From NCBI GenBank assembly GCA_964372275.1, contig CAYJRR010000175.1, positions 1-7,462 of the forward strand: a stretch of 7,462 nucleotides of DNA, written 5' to 3'. Origin of the DNA: CAYJRR01 sp964372275 [NCBI: uncultured bacterium]. GTDB taxonomy: Bacteria > CAYJRR01. The notes beneath the pieces were generated by a model, which worked only from the letters and a program-made list of their open reading frames with translations, was not told the DNA's origin and did no database searches. Below, in pieces: positions 1 to 7,321 of the stretch. The position numbers and the translations under genes are program-made. Within the stretch, counting starts at the first letter, position 1. Each line of letters begins with the position of its first letter.

Positions 1-28
1 AGCCTTCGGTTCTCTTCCACGTGCGCAT
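1..28 (-). CDS. possible 5' end of a leftward gene cut by the window edge
   Basis: A leftward ATG at 28-26 would open a reading frame starting MRTWKRTEG, which leaves the window after nine codons. What supports it is a good purine-rich ribosome binding site (GAGGGAGAG in the leftward direction), with its AGGGAG core about seven bases before the ATG. It lies downstream of the TPR glycosyltransferase gene on the same strand, separated by about 255 bases. Nothing can be said about the product. It could equally be a chance match in non-coding DNA; only the sequence to the left would decide. Confidence 0.3.
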
Positions 29-262
29 GGCGTCTCTCCCTCGTTTGAACGTGCCGTGAAGTTCGCCGTCTCTCGAGATCGGTCGATCGACGGTTGTGCA
101 ACGCGGGTGCCCGCCGTCACGGTCGGCGCGCGGGGCGGTACGGAACGTCACGTCCCGAAAGGCCTTCGTTCGTGCCGGAGGCGGCCTCGAAGCCCGTTCC
201 GAAGCGGGTCGGCGGGGATCCGCTGGCCGAATTTCGTCGTTTCGACCGGTCGCGGAGGGACC

Positions 263-281
263 AAAAGCGGCGCCGGCGCCG
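263..281 (-). terminator. weak terminator-like GC palindrome after the TPR gene
   Basis: Two bases after the leftward stop codon (286-284) there is a perfect 14-base palindrome, CGGCGCCGGCGCCG (281-268). In the leftward direction it is followed by C and then TTTT (266-263). It can fold into a 5-bp all-GC stem with a 4-base loop. The stem is short and the T run is only four bases, so it is at best a weak intrinsic terminator. GC-rich DNA produces such palindromes by chance. Confidence 0.3.
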
Positions 282-283
282 TT

Positions 284-2608
284 TCAGGGCGACGGTCGCG
301 TCCGCGCGCGAAGGTCGGCCAGCCGCGCCTCCACCAGGGTGCGGGTCTCGTACTCCCCTTCGAACGCGGCGAGGAAGGCCTCGTAGCGCACGATCGCCTC
401 GTCCGGCCGTCCCAACCGCTCCAGCGCCATCGCGGCGTTGATCGCCGGCTTGTCCCACCCCGGCTCCGCCACGCGCGCCCGCTCGAACGCCGTCAGCGCC
501 GAGTCGACCTCCCCGAGCGTCATGCGATGGCGGCCGAGGTTGAACCAGAGGATCGCGTCGTCGGGTCGCTCGCGGATCGCCCGTTCGAGCGCCGCCGCCG
601 CCCCGCGCGCGTCGCCGGCGGCGGCGCGCGCGTCGGCCAGGCCGTTGAGCAGGTCGACGCGCGTCGGCGCCAGGGCGAGCGCCGCCTCGTAGGCCGTCGC
701 CGCGCCCCGCGGGTCCCCCGCCAACTCCCGCTCCTGCGCCGCGTGGTAGTGGCGCCGCACGGGGTCGGTCTCCTCGACGATCCGCCGGTCGAGGCGCTCG
801 GCCTGGGCGCGGGCCCAGGCGCTCTTCGCCGGATCGCGGGCGACGTTCCGCGCCGCCTGCCGGTAGCGCTCTCGCGCCCGGACCGGCTCGTCGAGCAGCT
901 CCTCCAGGGTGGCGAGCGCGACGTGCGCGGTGGCGTGGACCGAATCGGGCTGGAGCTGCACCGCCCGCTCGAGGTCCGCGGCGAGCTTCCGCAACGTCGC
1001 ACGCGGAACGGCGAGTCGCCCGTCGGGTCCGCGCGCCCGCCGGATCGTCTCCTGCAACGCGAGCGTGCGCGACAGCACGATGGCCCGGGCGGCGTACTGC
1101 CGCGTTCCGGGGAGGTGGCTGGCGGCGGCGAGGGTCCCGGCCGCGCGTGAACGGTCGCCGCGGTCGGCATAATGCTCGGCAAGCCGCACCAACGCCGTCT
1201 TGCGGAGGTTTGGATCCCTCGCTTCGCCGAGGTAGGCGGCGATGCGGAGCGAGTCGAGCGCGCCGTCGAGATCGCCGCGGCGTTCCTGCGCGAGTCCGAG
1301 GTTGAGCCTCGCCAGGAGCGAGCGCGGAAGGTCGGCCGACGCACGGCTCCAGAGCGCGAAGTCGTCGAGCCACGGCGCCAGCCGCCGCTGCACCGAGGTC
1401 CCCAGCAGCAGCGAGAGGACGGCGGCGACGGGGAGGAGCACGCGCACCGGAAGCGCGCGGAGGCGCGAAAGGAACAGGGTGGCGGCGATCCCCACGCAAA
1501 GCGACGGCAGGTAGAGGTACCGCAGCGACACCGCGGTGATGCTCCGGGTCAGACCGGTCGAGGCGACGAAGGGGGCGATGCCGATCCAGAACCAGACGGC
1601 CGGAAACAGCCAGGGCCGGGCCTCGCGCCGGCGGGTCGACGCCACGACGATCCCGGCCGTCGCGAGGAGCGCGGCGGCCAACAGTGCGAGCGGCCCGGCC
1701 CCGTCGGGGGCCGATTCGACGTACGGGGGGGCGTCCCCGAGGAGGAGCAACTCCCGGACCAGGAAGCCGGCGGCGCGGACGACCGCCATCGGCGTCTGGT
1801 GTCCGAGCATCTGCGACGCCTGTCCGGCGATCGAGCCGTCCCCGTGCAGCACGGCGCGCCGCCAGGCCGCGTGCGCGAGGTAGGCGAGAAGGTGCGGCAG
1901 CCAGAGAGCCGACGCGAACCACGCGCGCGGTCCGAGCCGCACGGCGGCGGGGACGAGCGCCGTCGCGGCGGCGGCCAGCGCGGGGAAGACGATCGCCGTC
2001 TCCTTGGAACAGAGGGCGAGAAAGAAGAAGAGCGCGGACGGCAGCGCGCTACGGCCGCGGTCGCGGGCGCGCAGGTGGAGCACGACGGCGACGGTCAGGA
2101 AGAACGTGGCGTGGAGGTCGCCCGCGTTGGAGACCCAACCGATCGCGTCGGCGCCGGTCGGCCAAAGCCCGAACAGCAGCGCCCCGATCGCCGCGCGTCG
2201 CCGGACTTCCGGGGAGTCGGCATCGCCGGCGACGCGGCGGAAGAGGAACCACGCGGCGCCGACCGCCGCCAGGTGGACGGCGAGCCCGGCGGCGCGGAAA
2301 GCGAACGGACTCCGCCCGAAGCCTCGCACCAGCAGGTACTGGACGAAGGTGAGCCAAGGCCGGAAGAAGGCGTCGTCGAGGAGGCGGTTGTCGTACCGGA
2401 AGAGGAAGTCGGCAGGGGTCGCCCCCGGCTCGGCCCACTTCATCAGGAAGAGGTTGTGGTCGTCCCAGACGAACTCGCCGCGGAGGGAGGGCAGATACGC
2501 CAGCAACGTGGCAAACAGCGCGAACTGGAGCCACGCCTCCCCCGCCAGGCGGCGAGCGGCGCCTCGCGCAGCGGCGGCAAGTCTGTTGTCGTCGGGACGT
2601 GCGGGCAT
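284..2608 (-). CDS. TMTC-like multi-membrane GT-C glycosyltransferase with C-terminal TPRs
   Basis: Predicted integral membrane protein of 774 residues. The N-terminal half has about 11 hydrophobic segments (roughly 26-41, 100-125, 140-158, 166-180, 188-203, 204-223, 229-249, 305-323, 333-352, 364-381, 387-404). It carries the layout of TMTC/DUF1736 proteins: a DD pair in the first outer loop (FVWDDHNLF, D49-D50), WVSNAGDLHA near 158-167, LCSKETAIVFP at 199-209 and RYLYLPS at 363-369. From about 430 to 765 it is soluble and rich in TPR-like helices (clearest at 620-745, for example LWFNLGRHRMTLGEVDSALT). In animals TMTC proteins transfer mannose from dolichol-phosphate-mannose to proteins; a polyprenyl-phosphate-sugar donor is inferred here. 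The start at 2608 is preferred over a start at 2725 because the extra 39 residues are translated heptamer repeat. No strong ribosome binding site precedes it. Acceptor and sugar are unknown. Confidence 0.85.
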   Translation of the reverse strand: MPARPDDNRLAAAARGAARRLAGEAWLQFALFATLLAYLPSLRGEFVWDDHNLFLMKWAEPGATPADFLFRYDNRLLDDAFFRPWLTFVQYLLVRGFGRSPFAFRAAGLAVHLAAVGAAWFLFRRVAGDADSPEVRRRAAIGALLFGLWPTGADAIGWVSNAGDLHATFFLTVAVVLHLRARDRGRSALPSALFFFLALCSKETAIVFPALAAAATALVPAAVRLGPRAWFASALWLPHLLAYLAHAAWRRAVLHGDGSIAGQASQMLGHQTPMAVVRAAGFLVRELLLLGDAPPYVESAPDGAGPLALLAAALLATAGIVVASTRRREARPWLFPAVWFWIGIAPFVASTGLTRSITAVSLRYLYLPSLCVGIAATLFLSRLRALPVRVLLPVAAVLSLLLGTSVQRRLAPWLDDFALWSRASADLPRSLLARLNLGLAQERRGDLDGALDSLRIAAYLGEARDPNLRKTALVRLAEHYADRGDRSRAAGTLAAASHLPGTRQYAARAIVLSRTLALQETIRRARGPDGRLAVPRATLRKLAADLERAVQLQPDSVHATAHVALATLEELLDEPVRARERYRQAARNVARDPAKSAWARAQAERLDRRIVEETDPVRRHYHAAQERELAGDPRGAATAYEAALALAPTRVDLLNGLADARAAAGDARGAAAALERAIRERPDDAILWFNLGRHRMTLGEVDSALTAFERARVAEPGWDKPAINAAMALERLGRPDEAIVRYEAFLAAFEGEYETRTLVEARLADLRARTRPSP

Positions 2609-2627
2609 CGGCGGGGAGAACGGCAAT

Positions 2628-2729
<102 letters not shown>

Positions 2730-2771
2730 GTCCACGCGCCGAGCCGGAGCGCGCCTTGGGTGACGATTCGG

Positions 2772-2780
2772 TGCTAGGAT
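2772..2780 (+). promoter_or_regulatory. candidate extended -10 for the aminotransferase operon
   Basis: TGC-TAGGAT (2772-2780) matches an extended -10 (TGN plus a hexamer with four of six consensus bases). It lies ten bases before the ATG at 2791, so transcription would start very near the start codon. No convincing -35 is seen at a normal spacing. The AGGA inside the same stretch (2776-2779) could instead be a weak ribosome binding site at a longish 11-base spacing. The two readings exclude each other. Confidence 0.25.
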
Positions 2781-2790
2781 CCACGCCCCC

Positions 2791-3912
2791 ATGGCAGCCG
2801 TTCCCTTGCTCGACCTAAAAGCCCAGTACGAGCCGATCCGGGCCGAGGTCGAGTCGGCCGTGCTCGAGGTGCTGCGGAGCCAGGTCTTCATCCTCGGGCC
2901 CCGCGTCCGGTCGTTCGAGCAGGCGGTCGCGGCCTATCTGCGGCTGCCCGACGCGGTCGGGTGCGCCAACGGCAGCGATGCGATCGTGCTTGCGCTGCAG
3001 GCCCACGGCCTTCGAGCCGGGGACGAGGTGGTGACGACGCCGTTCACCTTCTTCGCCACCGCCGGGGCGATCGCGCGGCTCGGATGCCGCCCCGTCTTCG
3101 CCGACGTCGAGGCGGCGACGTTCAACCTCGATCCGGCGGCGGCGGTCGCGGCAATCACGCCGCGCACCCGGGCGATCCTGCCGGTGCACCTGTTCGGCCG
3201 GTGCGCCGCCGTCGAGTCCCTCGTCGCGGCGGCCGCCCCCAAGGGGATCCGGGTGATCGAGGACGCGGCGCAGGCGATCGGCGCCGAACGGAAGGGCCGG
3301 CGCGCAGGCGCGCTCGCCGACGGCGCGACCTACTCCTTCTTCCCGTCGAAGAACCTGGGCGGCGCCGGCGACGGTGGGCTGGTGGCCGGACCGGACGTCG
3401 CCTGGATGGAGAGGGTGCGGCGGCTGCGTGTCCACGGCGGCGCCAAGCAGTACGTCCACGACGAGGTCGGGTTCAACAGCCGTCTCGACGAGATCCAGGC
3501 AGCGGTGCTCGAGGTCAAGCTCCGGCGGCTCGACGGGTGGACCGGCGGGCGGCGGCGGAACGCGGCGGCGTATCGCGAGCGCCTGCGTGACGTCGCCGAG
3601 ATCGCGCTTCCGGGGGACGATCCCGAGGGGCGGCACATCTACAACCAGTTCACGATCCTCGCCGACCGGCGCGATGCGTTGCGCGAGCACCTGACCGCGG
3701 CCGGAATCGGAACGGCGATCTACTACCCGATCCCGCTCCACCGGCAGCGTTGCTTCGCCGACCTGGGGTACCGGCAGGGACAGTTTCCGATCGCCGAATC
3801 GCACGCGGAACGGGCGCTGAGCCTCCCGATCTACGGCGAGCTGTCCGAGGCGCAACTCGACCGGGTGGCGGAGGCGGTGCGCTCGTTCTATCGCGGCGGA
3901 CGCGCGGGCTAG
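2791..3912 (+). CDS. DegT/DnrJ/EryC1/StrS family sugar aminotransferase
   Basis: PLP-dependent enzyme of 373 residues, the usual length for the family, which transfers an amino group (usually from glutamate) to a keto sugar nucleotide in the cytoplasm. The N-terminus MAAVPLLDLKAQY is the family's typical opening and fixes the start. Visible landmarks: GCANGSDAI (57-65, cofactor phosphate region), VTTPFTFFATAGAIARLG (81-98), PVHLFG (131-136), IEDAAQ (156-161, D158 expected to contact the pyridine nitrogen) and YSFFPSKNLG (181-190) with K187 as the expected Schiff-base lysine. No key residue is missing. It is first in an operon: the GT2 gene starts 11 bases after its stop. The exact sugar cannot be read; WbpE/WlbC-like (UDP-3-keto-GlcNAcA) or dTDP-keto-hexose aminotransferases are both possible. 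Neither the matching dehydrogenase nor an isomerase is in the window. Confidence 0.93.
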   Translation: MAAVPLLDLKAQYEPIRAEVESAVLEVLRSQVFILGPRVRSFEQAVAAYLRLPDAVGCANGSDAIVLALQAHGLRAGDEVVTTPFTFFATAGAIARLGCRPVFADVEAATFNLDPAAAVAAITPRTRAILPVHLFGRCAAVESLVAAAAPKGIRVIEDAAQAIGAERKGRRAGALADGATYSFFPSKNLGGAGDGGLVAGPDVAWMERVRRLRVHGGAKQYVHDEVGFNSRLDEIQAAVLEVKLRRLDGWTGGRRRNAAAYRERLRDVAEIALPGDDPEGRHIYNQFTILADRRDALREHLTAAGIGTAIYYPIPLHRQRCFADLGYRQGQFPIAESHAERALSLPIYGELSEAQLDRVAEAVRSFYRGGRAG

Positions 3913-3923
3913 GGCGAACGGCG

Positions 3924-4895
3924 ATGGTCCGCGAAGGCCGTCCCGAGCTGTCGGTCGTGGTGTTGAGCTACGACACGCGCGACGTGACGCTCCGCTGCCT
4001 CCGGGAGCTCGACGCCGCCGCGGCGCAGGTCGACCTGCAGACGATCGTCGTCGACAACGCCTCGAGCGACGGCAGCGCCGACGCCATCGCCGCCGCCTTT
4101 CCCCGGGCGCGGTTGATCCGCAACGCCCGGAATCGCGGGTTCGCCGCGGCGGTGAACCAGGCGATCGCCGTCTCGCGCGCCCCCGCCATCCTGCTGTTGA
4201 ACAGCGACTGCTTCCTCGGCGAGCCGCGGACGCTGACGAACGCCCTCGACGGCCTGCGGGCCGATCCGGTGGCGGCCGCGCTCGGGGTCCGGGTGCGGCG
4301 CGAGGACGGCTCGCGCTACGACTCGACGCGGCCGTTCCCGACGGTGCGGGGGTACATCGCCGACGCTCTTCTCGGACCCCGCGACTATCCACCCCAACCG
4401 CCCGACGGCGTCTGGCGGGGCCCGGTCGAGGTCGATTGGAACAACGGCGCCTTCTTCCTCCTCTCGCGCGCGGCGTGGGAGGCGATCGGGCCGCTGGACG
4501 AGCGCTTCTTCTTCGGCTGGGAGGACCTCGACTGGTGCTGGCGGGCCCGACGACTCGGCTGGCGCATCCTGCACGACCCGCGGCTGACGGTGACCCACCT
4601 CGGCGGGGAGAGCGCACGCCGCCGCGGGGACGACGTCGTCGTCGGACCGAACCAGATGATGCTCTGGACGAGCCTCACCGGCCGGGAGAAGTTCTGGCGG
4701 AAGAACTACGGCGCGCTCGCGACGGCGGCGCTTCGCGTGGCGATGATCGCGATGTCGAGCGCGCGCTGGCTGCGATTCCGGGCGGTCGGCCGGCGCGACG
4801 CGGCGGCGGTGGAGGCGATCCGGGTGCTCCACGCCCTCGGGAAGCGGAACCCGCGCGCGCCGGGGGAGAGCCAAAGCGTAGATCGAGCGACCTGA
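3924..4895 (+). CDS. GT2 family glycosyltransferase, rhamnosyltransferase-like (WbbL-type)
   Basis: Cytoplasmic, GT-A-fold inverting glycosyltransferase of 323 residues, probably adding a sugar from a nucleotide donor to a lipid-linked glycan. Motifs in order: ELSVVVLSYDTRD (8-20), VDNASSDGS (43-51), RNRGFAAAVNQAI (69-81), LLLNSD (90-95; NSD stands in the DXD metal-site position), VDWNNGAFFLLSR (170-182), LDERFFFGWEDLDWCWR (191-207, the acidic ED pair typical of this subgroup) and VTHLGGES (223-230). No clear membrane span. The ATG at 3924 is chosen because it comes directly before the domain; an upstream in-frame ATG at 3750 would lie inside the aminotransferase gene. AGGG about nine bases upstream may serve as ribosome binding site, and the 11-base gap suggests an operon with the aminotransferase. 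Rhamnose is only the commonest assignment for such sequences, not shown here. Confidence 0.9.
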   Translation: MVREGRPELSVVVLSYDTRDVTLRCLRELDAAAAQVDLQTIVVDNASSDGSADAIAAAFPRARLIRNARNRGFAAAVNQAIAVSRAPAILLLNSDCFLGEPRTLTNALDGLRADPVAAALGVRVRREDGSRYDSTRPFPTVRGYIADALLGPRDYPPQPPDGVWRGPVEVDWNNGAFFLLSRAAWEAIGPLDERFFFGWEDLDWCWRARRLGWRILHDPRLTVTHLGGESARRRGDDVVVGPNQMMLWTSLTGREKFWRKNYGALATAALRVAMIAMSSARWLRFRAVGRRDAAAVEAIRVLHALGKRNPRAPGESQSVDRAT

Positions 4896-4938
4896 GTCCG
4901 ATGGACGTGGCCCCGCGTACCGTGCATGAGAAAGCCGC

Positions 4939-5089
4939 CGCGTCCGGGGTCGCGGTCGCGGCGGAGGCTGCTCCGGCGGCCGCGTCCGACTCCGAGGGAC
5001 GACCCCACGGACGAAAGTCTACGCAGAAGGGTCATCCCTCGGCAGCGGACGCGGGAACAGACTCGGTCGCGACCGCGATCCCGGACGCG
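4939..5089. repeat. 151-nt imperfect palindrome (rod-like hairpin) between convergent genes
   Basis: Four nested stems share nearly one centre. Stem A: 4939-4962 with 5066-5089, 24 consecutive pairs (22 Watson-Crick and two G-U when read on the plus strand). Stem B: 4980-4988 with 5046-5054, nine pairs. Stem C: 4992-5005 with 5029-5042, 13 pairs and one mismatch at 5000/5034. Tip: 5009-5012 with 5017-5020, closing a GAAA tetraloop at 5013-5016. A small side hairpin GGAG-GCTG-CTCC is possible at 4963-4974. It starts 43 bases after the plus-strand GT2 stop and ends seven bases from the minus-strand GT4 stop. No long T run follows on either strand (leftward there is only TTTCTC at 4933-4928). 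It may be a bidirectional terminator, a REP/MITE-like element or a structured RNA; the pairing is certain, the role is not. Confidence 0.75.
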
Positions 5090-5096
5090 ACGTTCG

Positions 5097-6251
5097 TCAG
5101 GGTGACCGGGACCGGTTCCCGCTCGTGACGCGTTCGTAGAGAGCGATCCATTTTTTCGTGACCGCCGCCAACGACCAATCCCGCTCCACCCGCTCGCGAG
5201 CCGCCGCCGCGCGCCGCCGCGCCGACTCGGGGTCCCGCGCGACCTCCAGCAGCGCCGCCGCGAGCGCGCCGGCGTCTCGCGGCGGGACGAGGAGCGCCTC
5301 CTTTCCGCGGGCGACGGTGTCGCCGATGCCGGAGACCTCGGTCGACACGATCGGCAACCCGAACGCCATCGCCTGCAGCAGCGCCATCGGGATCCCCTCG
5401 TAGTCGGAGGAGAGGACGAGAACGTCGGCGGCGGCCATCAGCGCCGGCACGTCCTCGCGGAAGCCGAGGAGGCGGGCGCTGCCGGCGGGAAGGAAGGCGG
5501 CGCGCGCGGCGAGCTCGGATTCAAGCTCTCCGCGGCCGGCGATCGCCAGCACGCTCCCGGGGCGCGCCTCCGCGACCGTCCCCCACGCGTCGATCATCCG
5601 GTCGAGCCTTTTTTGCGCCGTCAGACGCGCGACCGCGAGCGCGACGAACGCGCCGTCGCCGATTCCGAGCTCGCGCCGGATCCGACTCCGCGCCCCGAGG
5701 GGATCGGCGATCCGCACTTCGGCGGGATCGATGCCGTAGGGGATCACCTCCAGCCGGGACGGATCGGCGATCCGCAGCGAAGGATCGCGGTAGAACGCGG
5801 CGATCGCCGGCGACTGCACCACCACCGCCGCGGCGCGAGCCGTGAGCACGGGGTGGATCCGCGAAAGGAGCCCCGTCGACCACCACCGGTCCTCGTTGTG
5901 CTTGTGGAGCACCAACGCGGCGCGGGTCGTCCCCGATGCCTCGGCCAGGATCGTCGCGAAGCCGGCGACGATCTCGGCGCGCGAAAGGTGGCCGTGCACC
6001 ACGTCGTAGCCGCCGCGCCGCACCAGCGCCGCCGTCCGCGCGAGGCCGATCGGATCCCACCAGCGGCGCGGAATCGGGTGCAGCCCCGCCCCGGCCGCCG
6101 CCAACTCCGATGCCAGCTCTCCGCGTCCCAGGTACCAGGCGACGTCGCAGCCGATCCCCGCGGCGACGAGACCCCGCACCACCGCCAGGAGCTGCCGTTG
6201 CGCCCCGCCGATGGCGTCGATCGTGGCGATCGCCTGCAGGATCTTCGGCAT
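5097..6251 (-). CDS. GT4 family glycosyltransferase (GT-B fold)
   Basis: Retaining nucleotide-sugar glycosyltransferase of 384 residues, normal length for the family, likely peripheral on the cytoplasmic face of the membrane. N-terminal acceptor domain: MPKILQAIATIDAIGGAQRQ with the glycine loop at 15-16, then GYDVVHGHLS (81-90) and LVLHKHNE (113-120). C-terminal donor domain: VIPYGID (169-175), VARLTAQKR (207-215, with R209 and K214 expected to bind the donor phosphates), GRGELE (239-244) and SSDYEGIPMALLQAMAFGLP (281-300). The usual E-x7-E pair reads E285...Q293, so the second glutamate is replaced. The ATG at 6251 fits the family's N-terminus; an in-frame GTG at 6305 would add 18 unrelated residues and overlap the promoter of the divergent gene. 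No clear ribosome binding site. Donor and acceptor cannot be told. Confidence 0.92.
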   Translation of the reverse strand: MPKILQAIATIDAIGGAQRQLLAVVRGLVAAGIGCDVAWYLGRGELASELAAAGAGLHPIPRRWWDPIGLARTAALVRRGGYDVVHGHLSRAEIVAGFATILAEASGTTRAALVLHKHNEDRWWSTGLLSRIHPVLTARAAAVVVQSPAIAAFYRDPSLRIADPSRLEVIPYGIDPAEVRIADPLGARSRIRRELGIGDGAFVALAVARLTAQKRLDRMIDAWGTVAEARPGSVLAIAGRGELESELAARAAFLPAGSARLLGFREDVPALMAAADVLVLSSDYEGIPMALLQAMAFGLPIVSTEVSGIGDTVARGKEALLVPPRDAGALAAALLEVARDPESARRRAAAARERVERDWSLAAVTKKWIALYERVTSGNRSRSP

Positions 6252-6283
6252 CGGGCGCCGATGATGCAGGCATCCGATGGGCG

Positions 6284-6291
6284 TGTATACT
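6284..6291 (+). promoter_or_regulatory. near-consensus -10, possibly shared by both divergent genes
   Basis: TGTATACT at 6284-6291 contains TATACT (6286-6291), five of six consensus bases. Transcription would start near 6298, giving only about a ten-base leader before the ATG at 6308, where no ribosome binding site is visible. The core GTATAC (6285-6290) is palindromic, so read leftward it gives TATACA (6289-6284), four of six, which could serve the GT4 gene starting at 6251 with a leader of about 25 bases. No good -35 is seen on the plus strand. On the minus strand CGGACA (6314-6309) is a partial match at a long 19-base spacing. Confidence 0.45.
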
Positions 6292-6307
6292 GCACCGCTT
6301 TCCACGC

Positions 6308-7321
6308 ATGTCCGACCCGAAGCTCACGATCATCGTCCCGATGAAGGACGAGGAGGCGGTCGTCGCCGACACCGCACGGCGGTTGGCGACCGTCGCCGAG
6401 ACGCTCGTCGGTCCCGCGTGGGAGATCCTGCTCGTCGACGACGGATCGACCGACGCCACGCCCCGACTCGCCGCCGGATTGGCGGCGGCGGACGGGCGGG
6501 TGCGGGTGTTGACCCACGCGCGGAACTTCGGGCGCGGCCGGGCGTTGCGCACCGGCTTCGGCGACGCGCGCGGCGCGGTGGTGATCACCGTCGACGCCGA
6601 CCTCACCTACGACGAGCACCACGTCCCGCGCCTCTACCGGGCGCTCGTCGACGACGGCGACGCCGACGTCGTCCTCGGCTCCGCCTACATGCCGGGCGGG
6701 GCGGTGGAGGGTGTTCCGGCCAAGCGGCTCCTCCCCAGCCGCGTCGGCAACTGGATCCTCCGGTTCGCGCTGGAAGGGAAGGTCTACACCTCGACCTGCG
6801 TGCTGCGCGCCTACCGCAAGGAGGTGCTCGACGCCATCGACCTGGAGTCCGACGACAAGGACATCCATCTCGAGGTGCTGCAGCGGGTCTGGGCCGCCGG
6901 CTACCGGGTGAAGGAGATCCCCGCCACGCTGAAAGGTCGGGCGAAGGGGCAGGGGCGCTCGAAGAGCACGCTCCGCACCCTCTTTCCCACGGTGAAGAGC
7001 CATCTCGCCTTCAGCTTCGTCACCCGGCCGATGATCCTGTTCGGCGCCGGCGGATTGGCGATGGTCATGGCCGGCCTGGGGGTTGGGGCCTACATCGGAT
7101 GGCTCTGGTACCGCGCGCGGCTCAATCCCGACCGGCCGCTGATCGTTCTGATGGTGTTGCTGCTGCTCGGCGGATTCCAGCTCCTCTCGTTCGGCTTCGT
7201 CGCCCTGCAGATCGGGGAGCTGCGGCGCGAGCTGGCCCGCGTCCAGCGCGACGTGCGGCTGGGGGCCGGGCGCGCCGCCGGAGAAGGGCCCGCCGCCGGG
7301 CGCAAGACGGACCGCGCGTGA
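6308..7321 (+). CDS. polyprenyl-phosphate sugar synthase, DPM1/GtrB-like GT2
   Basis: GT-A-fold enzyme of 337 residues, expected to move a sugar from a nucleotide donor (GDP-Man or UDP-Glc type) to undecaprenyl or another polyprenyl phosphate on the inner face of the membrane. Motifs: LTIIVPMKDEE (6-16), LLVDDGSTDATP (41-52), HARNFGRGRALRTG (70-83), TVDADLTYDE (94-103, DAD 96-98 as metal site) and LEVLQRVWAAGYRVKEIP (188-205). Two C-terminal membrane spans follow (about 241-266 and 277-301), then a charged, possibly helical tail (303-337). This soluble-domain-plus-two-spans form is shared by bacterial GtrB/ArnC-type and archaeal DPM enzymes. The ATG at 6308 directly precedes the domain. Its TGA overlaps the GTG of the next gene (GTGA), implying translational coupling. 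The sugar is unknown; a synthase of the GtrB type is the main alternative to mannose. Confidence 0.9.
   Translation: MSDPKLTIIVPMKDEEAVVADTARRLATVAETLVGPAWEILLVDDGSTDATPRLAAGLAAADGRVRVLTHARNFGRGRALRTGFGDARGAVVITVDADLTYDEHHVPRLYRALVDDGDADVVLGSAYMPGGAVEGVPAKRLLPSRVGNWILRFALEGKVYTSTCVLRAYRKEVLDAIDLESDDKDIHLEVLQRVWAAGYRVKEIPATLKGRAKGQGRSKSTLRTLFPTVKSHLAFSFVTRPMILFGAGGLAMVMAGLGVGAYIGWLWYRARLNPDRPLIVLMVLLLLGGFQLLSFGFVALQIGELRRELARVQRDVRLGAGRAAGEGPAAGRKTDRA

Noticed and set aside
29-283. Several short inverted repeats (for example GATCG-GT-CGATC at 77-88 and GCGGG-TG-CCCGC at 103-114) as regulatory sites or terminators
   Set aside because: Stems are four to six pairs, unrelated to one another and expected by chance in GC-rich DNA; no T run or promoter match supports a role.
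2815-4874. Long minus-strand frames opposite the aminotransferase and GT2 genes
   Set aside because: Antisense shadows with Arg/Pro-rich low-complexity translations; the plus frames carry complete family motifs.
4937-5092. Integron attC site or retron msd-like hairpin
   Set aside because: The ends lack the attC RYYYAAC/GTTRRRY core sites, and no integrase, cassette or reverse transcriptase gene is in the window.
4901-5128. 75-codon open frame beginning MDVAPRTVHEK in the convergent intergenic region
   Set aside because: It runs across the long palindrome, overlaps the 3' end of the GT4 gene, is low-complexity Ala/Gly-rich, has poorer third-base GC than the real genes and lacks a ribosome binding site.
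5744-7003. Minus-strand 419-codon frame across the divergent promoter and the synthase gene
   Set aside because: It contradicts two well-supported genes and has no recognisable motif.
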